This document shows, piece by piece, positions 1 through 5,877 of a stretch of DNA of 13,159 nucleotides. Origin of the DNA: DATBLZ01 sp036555065 (lineage in GTDB: Bacteria > Pseudomonadota > Gammaproteobacteria > Steroidobacterales > Rariloculaceae); the NCBI GenBank assembly GCA_036555065.1, contig DATBLZ010000032.1, forward strand, positions 1 through 13,159, read 5' to 3'. The first letter of the stretch is position 1. Every line of letters starts with the position of its first letter. The notes beneath the pieces were generated by a model, which was given only the letters and a program-made list of their open reading frames with translations, did not search any database and was not told the origin of the DNA. Made by a program: the position numbers and the translations under genes.

Positions 1-2
1 TC

Positions 3-614
3 ACGTTGAGTCGGCTCGTGCTGCTCATTGTCGTTGCACGCCTCTTCTACGTGGAGAACGACATCGCCCAGCTCGCGAGCCTCGTTCTCATCATCGTGAT
101 GTACGTTACGGACGCACTCGACGGTTACGTGGCGCGCAAACGCAACGAGTCGAGCTTGTTCGGCTCGCTGTTCGATATCGCCGGCGATCGCATCGTCGAG
201 CTCACGCTCTGGATCGTCGTGGCCGACAACAATTTGGTGCCGATTTGGGTGCCCCTCGTTTTCATTTTCCGCGGCGTGGCCGTCGACACGATTCGCGCTG
301 GCTCAGCCGCGGCCCGCGGCGAAACGCCGTTCGGCCTCATGCAGTCGAAGCTCGGCAAGTTCATCGTTGCCGGCAAGTTCATGCGTACCTTCTACGCCGT
401 CATCAAGGCCGTCGCGTTTTGCGGCCTCGCAGCGCTGCGGCCGCTGCCCGAAGTCTGGCCCTGGTTTTGGGCCCTATTCGGCGCTGCCTGGACGGCGCTT
501 ACGTACGCGAGTGTTTACGTCAGCGTAATCCTGTGCGTCCTCCGGGGCCTGCCGGTCATCATCGAATTCGTATACGCTGAGAAAGAGAATATCGTTCGGC
601 GGCGGAATTCATGA
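3..614 (+). CDS. CDP-alcohol phosphatidyltransferase family protein (5' end cut by window)
   Basis: This is an integral membrane enzyme of the family that moves a phosphatidyl group from a CDP-alcohol to a second alcohol (phosphatidylglycerophosphate, phosphatidylserine or phosphatidylinositol-phosphate synthases). The signature D-x2-DG-x2-AR-x8-G-x3-D-x3-D is complete. Counting from the TTG at position 6, it is Asp36, Asp39, Gly40, Ala43-Arg44, Gly53, Asp57 and Asp61; these Asp residues bind the metal and the CDP. Hydrophobic stretches lie around residues 3-12, 22-34, 65-90 and 130-190. The frame is open to the left edge and reads T-L-S-R-L, which resembles the usual 'NLLTLSRL' start of the family, so a few N-terminal residues are probably missing and the TTG is probably not the real start. 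The stop overlaps the next gene as ATGA, implying coupling to the phosphatase. The acceptor alcohol cannot be told; a PgsA-like role is one option. Confidence 0.85.
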   Translation, partial: TLSRLVLLIVVARLFYVENDIAQLASLVLIIVMYVTDALDGYVARKRNESSLFGSLFDIAGDRIVELTLWIVVADNNLVPIWVPLVFIFRGVAVDTIRAGSAAARGETPFGLMQSKLGKFIVAGKFMRTFYAVIKAVAFCGLAALRPLPEVWPWFWALFGAAWTALTYASVYVSVILCVLRGLPVIIEFVYAEKENIVRRRNS

Positions 615-1300
615 CGGATCTTGCGATCTTCGACATCGACGGAACCTTGCTCCGCGGCAGCTCGGAGCGGCGTTTTTGGCGTTACCTTTGGGCGCACCGC
701 CGGCAGGGGCCGCGGCAACTGCTCGCATATTTGCTTTTCTTCCTGCGCTACGTGCCCGTCGGCGGCATTCACTCGATCAAGAAGAACAAGGCATACCTCA
801 CCGGGCTCAATACCGCGACGATCGAGCGGCTCGCGGCCGATTTCGTCGCGGCGGACTTCCCGAAGAACGTGTATGCGCCCGTCGTCGCGAAGCTCAAGCA
901 GCATCTCGCGAGCGGCGATGTGGTGTTGCTGCTCTCGGGCACGCTGCAGCCGATCGCCGACGCGCTCGCGCGCACGCTCGGCGTCAAGCACGTCTGCGCG
1001 ACGCTCTGCGAAGAGATCCACGGCACATACAGGTCCGGGCCGCCGGACCGCCATCCGTTTTATCACGCGAAGGTCCCGCTCGCGCGCGAATTCGCCGCGC
1101 AACACAACCTCGATTTGAGTCGCGCGACCGCGTACAGCGACTCGTATCACGACACCGAGCTCCTCGAGTCCGTCGGCTTCCCGGTCGTCGTCAACGGCGA
1201 TCGCAAGCTGCTGCCCACCGCGCTCGAGCGACGCTGGGAAGTGCTGCGAATTCACGGCGATATCGAGCGGCCGCTGACCCCCGACGAGCAGCGACGCTAG
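611..1300 (+). CDS. HAD-superfamily subfamily IB phosphatase
   Basis: A 229-residue soluble hydrolase of the phosphoserine-phosphatase-like HAD branch. The sequence shows all four HAD motifs: nucleophile motif DIDGT with Asp8 and Asp10; motif II Ser109 in LLLSGT; motif III Lys154 in YHAKVP; motif IV in YSDSYHDTELL with Asp177 and Asp181. A helical cap lies between motifs I and II (about residues 20-95). Length is typical of HAD-IB proteins, a group that includes PgpC-type phosphatidylglycerophosphate phosphatases as well as others. The ATG at 611 overlaps the stop of the CDP-alcohol phosphatidyltransferase by four bases, so the two are almost certainly made together. An attractive inference is that it removes the phosphate from the lipid-phosphate made by its neighbour. 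The substrate is not proven, and a phosphoserine or other small-molecule phosphatase role is possible. Confidence 0.85.
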   Translation: MTDLAIFDIDGTLLRGSSERRFWRYLWAHRRQGPRQLLAYLLFFLRYVPVGGIHSIKKNKAYLTGLNTATIERLAADFVAADFPKNVYAPVVAKLKQHLASGDVVLLLSGTLQPIADALARTLGVKHVCATLCEEIHGTYRSGPPDRHPFYHAKVPLAREFAAQHNLDLSRATAYSDSYHDTELLESVGFPVVVNGDRKLLPTALERRWEVLRIHGDIERPLTPDEQRR

Positions 1301-1306
1301 ATAGTT

Positions 1307-1340
1307 GTGGGAGCAGCTTGTGGGAGCGGCTCTAGCCGCG
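1307..1340 (+). repeat. REP-like repeat, forward copy with a degenerate tandem half
   Basis: A full copy at 1320-1340 begins GTGGGAGCGGCT and contains the short palindrome GCGGCT-CT-AGCCGC. It is preceded at 1307-1319 by a degenerate partial copy, GTGGGAGCAGCTT. Similar GTGGGAGCGGCT/AGCCGCG elements are common extragenic palindromes in gammaproteobacterial genomes. The copy lies between the stop of the HAD gene (1298-1300) and the 3' end of the convergent cimA. The cimA stop codon (TAG on the minus strand, 1332-1334) lies inside it. It pairs with the inverted copy at 1359-1379. Confidence 0.75.
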
Positions 1341-2957
1341 GTCTTTCTTCTTAGGAGTCGCGGCTGAAGCCGCTCCTATGCCGGCGGCTTTCTCGTCTTT
1401 GAAGAGTTTGTACTCGATGCTGTCGACGAGCGCGAGCCAGCTCGCCTCGATGACGTTTTCCGAGACGCCGACCGTGCCCCACTTGCTGCGGCCGTCGCCG
1501 GACTCGATGAGCACGCGCACGGTCGCGTCGGTGCCGTGGCCGCCGCCGAGCACGCGCACTTTGTAGTCGAGAAGCTCGAGGCGCTCGAGCTCGGGATAGA
1601 AAGGCTTGAGCGCCTTGCGCAAAGCGCGATCGAGCGCGTTCAACGGACCGTGGCCGTCCGCGACGGTGTGCTCGACGCTGCCGTCGGGCCCCTCGATCAT
1701 GATCGTAGCCTCCGACAGCGGCGGCTCGTCTTCCTTATTCTTCTCGTCGCTGACGCGAAACGCGAGCAGCTTGAAGTGCCGCTTCCGGCCGTGCAGCGCC
1801 TCCTGCATGAGAAGCTCGAAGGAGGCCTCGGCGCCTTCGTATTGGTAGCCCACGCTCTCGAGCTGCTTGACCTTCTCGAGCACGGCTTTGACGACGGGGT
1901 CCGAGTAGTCGAGGTCGAGGCCGAATTGCTTCGCCTTGTAGATCACGTTGCTGCGCCCGGAAAGATCGGAGACGAGCACGCGCTGCCGGTTACCGACGAG
2001 TGCCGGGTCGATGTGCTCGTAAGTCTCGGCGTTCTTTTGCACGGCGGCGACGTGCAGGCCGCCCTTGTGCGCGAATGCGCTGTCACCGACGAAAGGCTGA
2101 CGCTTGTAAGGCTCGATGTTCGCAAGCTCATACACGGTTCGCGACACCGCGGCGACTTTCTTGAGCTCCTCGCGCGTGACGCACGCTAGCCTAAGCTTGA
2201 GCACGAGATTCGGAATCACGGAGCACAAGTTCGCGTTGCCGCACCGTTCGCCAAACCCGTTGATCGTGCCCTGCACTTGCGTCACACCGGCTTCGACGGC
2301 GGCCAACGAGTTCGCGACCGCGAGCTCGCAGTCGTTGTGGCAGTGAATCCCCAATGCCGTCGTGCCGCTCTTGGCCGCGGCAGCGACGCCGGCGCGAATC
2401 TGCTCCGGCATCGAGCCGCCGCGCGTATCGCAAAGCACGAGCACGTCGGCGCCTGCCTCGGCCGCCGCGCGCACGCACGCGAGCGTGTATTCGGGATCGG
2501 CGCGATAGCCGTCGAAGAAGTGCTCGGCGTCGAAGATCACTTCATCGACGCGTTGCTTCAGGTAGCGCACAGAATCGGCGATGACTTCGAGATTCGCCTC
2601 GCGCGAGATCCGCAGGTCGTCGCGAACATGTAGATCCCAAGTCTTGCCGACGATCGTGACGACGGGCGTCTCGGCCTTTAGCAACTGCCGCAAATTGAGA
2701 TCGTCTGCGGCCGCGACGTTCGCGCGCCGCGTCGAGCCGAACGCCGCGATGCGTGCGCGCGCGAGCTTGAGCTTGCGCGCCGCCGCGAAGAACTCCTCAT
2801 CGCGCGGATTCGAGCCGGGCCAGCCGCCCTCGATGTAGCTGATGCCGCAATCGTCGAGCTCCTCGGCGATCCTGAGCTTGTCCTCGAGCGTGAACGCCAC
2901 GTCCTCGGCCTGCGTGCCGTCGCGCAACGTCGTGTCGTATAGGGTTATCTTCTTCAT
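1332..2957 (-). CDS. cimA: (R)-citramalate synthase
   Basis: Condenses pyruvate and acetyl-CoA to (R)-citramalate, the first step of the threonine-independent route to isoleucine. The 541-residue protein has a DRE-TIM-metallolyase (HMGL-like) barrel at about residues 1-270. It opens with TLYDTTLRDGTQ (Arg12-Asp13, catalytic base and metal ligand), followed by the metal-binding His205 and His207 in GIHCHND and the GTINGFGERCGNANL active-site loop. A linker contains HKGGLHV, and a LeuA-type regulatory domain occupies about residues 400-515, where end-product (isoleucine) inhibition would act. The N-terminal sequence and length fit the CimA-type group better than LeuA (2-isopropylmalate synthase) or homocitrate synthase, though substrate choice is not proven. 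The start ATG lacks a clear Shine-Dalgarno sequence. The last 15 residues or so are encoded by an inserted REP-like repeat pair and are unlikely to be conserved. It diverges from the LigM-type gene 44 nt away. Confidence 0.9.
   Translation of the reverse strand: MKKITLYDTTLRDGTQAEDVAFTLEDKLRIAEELDDCGISYIEGGWPGSNPRDEEFFAAARKLKLARARIAAFGSTRRANVAAADDLNLRQLLKAETPVVTIVGKTWDLHVRDDLRISREANLEVIADSVRYLKQRVDEVIFDAEHFFDGYRADPEYTLACVRAAAEAGADVLVLCDTRGGSMPEQIRAGVAAAAKSGTTALGIHCHNDCELAVANSLAAVEAGVTQVQGTINGFGERCGNANLCSVIPNLVLKLRLACVTREELKKVAAVSRTVYELANIEPYKRQPFVGDSAFAHKGGLHVAAVQKNAETYEHIDPALVGNRQRVLVSDLSGRSNVIYKAKQFGLDLDYSDPVVKAVLEKVKQLESVGYQYEGAEASFELLMQEALHGRKRHFKLLAFRVSDEKNKEDEPPLSEATIMIEGPDGSVEHTVADGHGPLNALDRALRKALKPFYPELERLELLDYKVRVLGGGHGTDATVRVLIESGDGRSKWGTVGVSENVIEASWLALVDSIEYKLFKDEKAAGIGAASAATPKKKDRG
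1352..1379 (-). repeat. REP-like repeat, inverted copy inside the 3' end of cimA
   Basis: Read on the minus strand, 1359-1379 begins ATAGGAGCGGCTTCAGCC and matches the forward copy at about 17 of 21 positions. Flanking TAGGAG (1352-1357) and CTCCTA (1373-1378) extend it to an imperfect palindrome. With the forward copy 18 nt away it makes a head-to-head pair (a REPIN-like doublet) that can fold into a large hairpin on either strand. It may act as a bidirectional transcription end between the two convergent genes, but there is no clear T-run. It is translated as part of CimA (residues about 527-533). Confidence 0.75.
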
Positions 2958-3001
2958 GGAACATGTCAGGATACTCGGCGGTCTGCTAGCCTGCTAGTGT
3001 T
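2958..3001. promoter_or_regulatory. Divergent intergenic region between cimA and the LigM-type gene
   Basis: Only 44 nt separate the two divergent start codons, so promoters for both must lie here or reach into the coding sequences. It contains a tandem CTGCTAG repeat (2983-2989 and 2991-2997), giving two CTAG cores 8 nt apart just before the + strand ATG. No good Shine-Dalgarno sequence precedes either start, so leaderless or weakly initiated messages are possible. No promoter boxes could be assigned with confidence. Confidence 0.4.
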
Positions 3002-4378
3002 ATGACCACACAAAGCCTAGAAGACGCGCTGCAGGCGGCCGCGAACCCGGTCGACCTCCTGCGCAACTCGCAGATCGGTCCCTATGCCTTCCCCGTCGTG
3101 CCGAGCGAATATACGAACTGGCGCGACGAGCAGCGCTCGTGGCGCGAGACCTGCGCACTGTTCGATCAGTCTCACCACATGACGGACCTGAACATCGAAG
3201 GTCCGGGTGCACTCGAGCTCCTCTCCGATCTCGCCGTCAACAGCTTCGCGAGCTTCGGCATCGACCAAGCCAAGCACTTCGTCGCGTGCAATCATGAAGG
3301 CTACGTCATCGGCGATGCGATTCTCTTCTACCTCGACGAGAACCGGCTCAGGCTCGTCGGGCGTCCATCGGCGATCAATTGGGTGCAGTACCAGGGCCAA
3401 ACGCAAGGCTACGACGTCGGCATCGAGCGCGACGAGCGCTCAGCCGTCAATCAAGGGAAGCGCAAGAGCTACCGCTACCAAGTCCAGGGCCCGAATGCCG
3501 TCAAGGTCATCGAGAGAGCGACGGGTAAGCCTGCGCCCGATATCAAGTTCTTCAACATGAAAGTCGTCACAATCGCGGGCAAGAAAGTTCGCGCGCTGCG
3601 CCATGGCATGGTCGGTCAGCCCGGCTGGGAGCTCTTCGGCCCGTGGGAGCACGGCGAGGACGTCAAGGCCGCGATCATCGCGGCCGGCCGTGAGCTCGGT
3701 CTACGCCAGGTCGGCGCGCGCACGTATCCGACGAGCACGCTCGAGTCGGGTTGGATTCCTTCGCCGTTGCCGGCCGTGTATACGGGCGAAAAGCTCAAGC
3801 CTTACCGGAAGTGGCTGCCGGCAACGAGCTATGAAGCAACGGCCTCGCTCGGCGGCAGCTACTACTCGAAGGAGATCGAGGACTACTATCTAACGCCCTA
3901 CGATCTCGGCTACGGCTTCTTCGTCAAGTTCGATCACGACTTCGTCGGCCGCAAGGCGCTCGAGAAAATCGCCGCCAACCCGCGGCGCAAGAAGGTCACG
4001 CTGGCCTGGAATGGCGAGGACGTCACGCGCGTCTTCGGCGGCTTGTTCGGCGGCAGCAAGGCAGCCAAATACATCGATCTGCCGCTCGCGAACTACGCGA
4101 CGCTGCCATACGACGAGGTCCGCAAGGGCGGCAAGCGCATCGGCGTTTCGACCTATACCGGCTACACCTGTAACGAGCGCGCGATGCTGTCGCTCGCGAT
4201 CGTCGACGAGGCCGACAGCGAGCCCGGAACCGAGGTCACTGTCGTTTGGGGCGAGGAAAAAGGCGGCACGTCCAAACCGACGGTCGAGCGCCACACGCAA
4301 GTCGAGATCCGCGCAACCGTCGGCCCCGTGCCGTACGGCGAGGTTGCGCGAACGGCTTACCGGCCGAAGTCGGCATGA
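3002..4378 (+). CDS. LigM/DesA-type tetrahydrofolate-dependent aryl O-demethylase (aminomethyltransferase family)
   Basis: A 458-residue cytosolic protein with the glycine-cleavage T-protein fold. It differs from true GcvT in length and in N-terminal motifs. It follows the vanillate/syringate demethylases LigM and DesA of Sphingobium SYK-6, as I recall them, nearly throughout: RNSQIG..Y, FDQSHHM, QGPNA, KFFNMK, LRHGM, TLESGWIPSPLPA.YTG, LAWNG.D and VPY near the end. These enzymes move the methyl of an aromatic methoxy group to tetrahydrofolate, giving 5-methyl-THF. Residues that align with the reported LigM substrate-site residues His60, Arg122 and Tyr247 are present as His59, Arg121 and Tyr242; LigM Tyr31 is replaced by Phe30. 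It heads a five-gene run and its stop overlaps the Nudix start (ATGA). Substrate could be vanillate, syringate or another methyl donor; a sarcosine/dimethylglycine-type substrate is less likely. No ring-cleavage genes are in the window. Confidence 0.78.
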   Translation: MTTQSLEDALQAAANPVDLLRNSQIGPYAFPVVPSEYTNWRDEQRSWRETCALFDQSHHMTDLNIEGPGALELLSDLAVNSFASFGIDQAKHFVACNHEGYVIGDAILFYLDENRLRLVGRPSAINWVQYQGQTQGYDVGIERDERSAVNQGKRKSYRYQVQGPNAVKVIERATGKPAPDIKFFNMKVVTIAGKKVRALRHGMVGQPGWELFGPWEHGEDVKAAIIAAGRELGLRQVGARTYPTSTLESGWIPSPLPAVYTGEKLKPYRKWLPATSYEATASLGGSYYSKEIEDYYLTPYDLGYGFFVKFDHDFVGRKALEKIAANPRRKKVTLAWNGEDVTRVFGGLFGGSKAAKYIDLPLANYATLPYDEVRKGGKRIGVSTYTGYTCNERAMLSLAIVDEADSEPGTEVTVVWGEEKGGTSKPTVERHTQVEIRATVGPVPYGEVARTAYRPKSA

Positions 4379-4875
4379 GCCGCTCGGCGTGGTGCGTTCT
4401 ACCCGCGTGCGCCGCGCTTGCGGCGTTCGCGGCCGCGTGTACCGTCGAGGCGCCCGCGTGCCGCGTCGACCCCGCGTTCGCCGATGACCGCCGCAGCAAC
4501 TCGATTTGTGTCGTGAGAAACGGCGATCGCGTGCTCGCGACCGTGAATCGAATGAGCGGCAAGCTCGACTTGCCGGGAGGCCGCCGCGAAGGCGACGAGA
4601 CCGGGCAGTGCACGGCCCACCGCGAGCTTTTCGAGGAAACGGGCATCGACGCGACGGTCGGCCGGCTCCTCATCGATAGGAACAGCACGCTGCTCTTCGA
4701 CTGCCGATTGCCGGCGAGCGTGGACGTAGCGCGCGCGCCCTCTGTGCCGCCGTGGGCGCTCATCGAGGTCGCGGGCATCCAATGGATCGACCCGAACGAG
4801 CAGCAGCCCGCCGACTGGCGTTTCCCGGGGGAGCTCGAGACGTTACGATTGGCGCTCGATCGCGCCGACCAATAA
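4375..4875 (+). CDS. Exported (possibly lipoprotein) Nudix hydrolase
   Basis: Nudix enzymes hydrolyse nucleoside diphosphates linked to another moiety. The 166-residue product has a perfect Nudix box, G-x5-E-x7-REL-x-EE-x-G-I, spanning Gly69-Ile91 with REL at 83-85 and the catalytic pair Glu87-Glu88. The N-terminus (MSRSAWCVLPACAALAAFAAAC) is a short basic start, a hydrophobic core and a small-residue stretch ending in Cys22, which looks like a signal peptide with a weak lipobox (A-A-A-C). Extra cysteines follow at 29, 45, 79 and 113. The ATG at 4375 was chosen because it overlaps the upstream stop as ATGA and begins the signal-like segment; the frame is open further upstream but only inside the LigM-type gene. 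Most Nudix hydrolases are cytosolic, so an exported one is unusual. Substrate unknown. Confidence 0.8.
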   Translation: MSRSAWCVLPACAALAAFAAACTVEAPACRVDPAFADDRRSNSICVVRNGDRVLATVNRMSGKLDLPGGRREGDETGQCTAHRELFEETGIDATVGRLLIDRNSTLLFDCRLPASVDVARAPSVPPWALIEVAGIQWIDPNEQQPADWRFPGELETLRLALDRADQ

Positions 4876-4879
4876 GGAG
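4874..4879 (+). promoter_or_regulatory. Shine-Dalgarno site for the cyclase-family gene
   Basis: AAGGAG lies 6 nt before the ATG at 4886 and shares bases with the stop codon of the Nudix gene (TAA, 4873-4875). It is the strongest ribosome binding site in the run and fixes the start of the exported cyclase-family protein. It also suggests this gene is translated more strongly than its neighbours. Confidence 0.75.
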
Positions 4880-4885
4880 AACTTC

Positions 4886-5863
4886 ATGGCACCGCGTCGA
4901 AACAATGCCTTTGCGCTACGCATCTTGGCTCTCGGCTTACTCGGCGCGTCGCAGCTCGCGCTCGCGCAGGCGCCGAGAGTCCCCGATTGGTGGCCTTCCG
5001 AATGGGGCCCCGACGATCAACGCGGTGCCGCCAATCGCATAACGCCCGCCAAAGTGCTCGAGGCAGTCTCGTTGATCGAGGAAGGCGACATTTACGAGCT
5101 CGGGCGCGTCTACGAGCGCGGCATGCCGTTCGTCGGCAACCGGCACTTGGCACTGAGCATTCCGGGGCTGCCGACGGGCGGCAGCAACGCGCCGAACAGC
5201 GTCGTCTACAACGACGAGCTCATCAGCGGCGAGATCGGCCAGATCGGCACGCAGTTCGACGGCCTCGGCCACATCGGCACCGAGCGCGACGGCGACTACG
5301 TCTTCTACAACGGGTTCAAGCTCTCGGAGTTCGGGACGCCTTATGGCCTCACGAAGCTCGGCATCGAGAACGTCGGCGTGCTGTTCACGCGCGGCGTATT
5401 AATCGACGTCGCGCGTTACAAGCGAGTCCCGCGCCTCGATCCGTCCTACATCATCACGGTCGCGGACATCGAAGCGACGCTCGAGATGGAGGGCGTCGAA
5501 ATCCGTGAAGGCGACGCGGTGCTGTTTCATACCGGCTGGGGCCAACTCTGGATGGTCGACAACGCCGCCTATGGCGCGGGCGAGCCAGGGCCCGGCATCA
5601 CGGCGATCAAGTGGCTCACCGAGAAGAGGATCGTAATGACGGGCGCCGACAACTTCGCAATGGAAGCCGTGCCCGGCGAGAACCCGCAGAATGGTATCGA
5701 GGGTCACCAATGGCTCATGAATCTCCATGGCATCTATAACCTCGAGAATCTCGATTTGAGCCGTCTCGCGGCCGATCGCGTTTACGAGTTCGCGTTCATC
5801 TTCGCGCCGATGAAGCTCAAAGGCGCCACGGGCGCGCCGGGGAATCCCATCGCCGTGCGCTGA
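4886..5863 (+). CDS. Exported cyclase-family (kynurenine formamidase-like) hydrolase with altered metal motif
   Basis: A 325-residue protein of the 'cyclase' superfamily (KynB, isatin hydrolase and related amide/ester hydrolases). It begins with a signal peptide of about 28 residues, ending in ALA before Gln28-Ala29, so it should act in the periplasm. The family motif HxGTHxDxPxH appears as QxGTQxDxLxH at residues 119-129: both leading His are Gln (Gln119, Gln123), while Asp125 and His129 remain. Later parts of the fold are kept: HTGWG at 215-219, GADNFAME at 253-260 and a C-terminal GHQWLM..HGIYNLENL at 272-289. Such Gln variants look like a subfamily rather than random decay, since the rest of the frame is intact. 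It sits 10 nt after the Nudix gene and 14 nt before the peptidase gene. Substrate is unknown, and metal dependence may differ from KynB. Confidence 0.82.
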   Translation: MAPRRNNAFALRILALGLLGASQLALAQAPRVPDWWPSEWGPDDQRGAANRITPAKVLEAVSLIEEGDIYELGRVYERGMPFVGNRHLALSIPGLPTGGSNAPNSVVYNDELISGEIGQIGTQFDGLGHIGTERDGDYVFYNGFKLSEFGTPYGLTKLGIENVGVLFTRGVLIDVARYKRVPRLDPSYIITVADIEATLEMEGVEIREGDAVLFHTGWGQLWMVDNAAYGAGEPGPGITAIKWLTEKRIVMTGADNFAMEAVPGENPQNGIEGHQWLMNLHGIYNLENLDLSRLAADRVYEFAFIFAPMKLKGATGAPGNPIAVR

Positions 5864-5877
5864 CGGACGGGGGCACA

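Noticed and set aside
515..1255. 246-codon minus-strand open frame opposite the HAD phosphatase
   Set aside because: Shadow of a GC-rich gene; the + strand frame has all four HAD motifs.
1332..2957. Annotation as 2-isopropylmalate synthase (leuA)
   Set aside because: The N-terminus (MKKITLYDTTLRDGTQAEDVAF) and length fit the citramalate synthase group better, and no leuB/C/D genes adjoin.
3002..4378. Annotation as glycine cleavage T-protein (gcvT)
   Set aside because: Length and motifs follow the LigM/DesA group, and no gcvH or gcvP is nearby.
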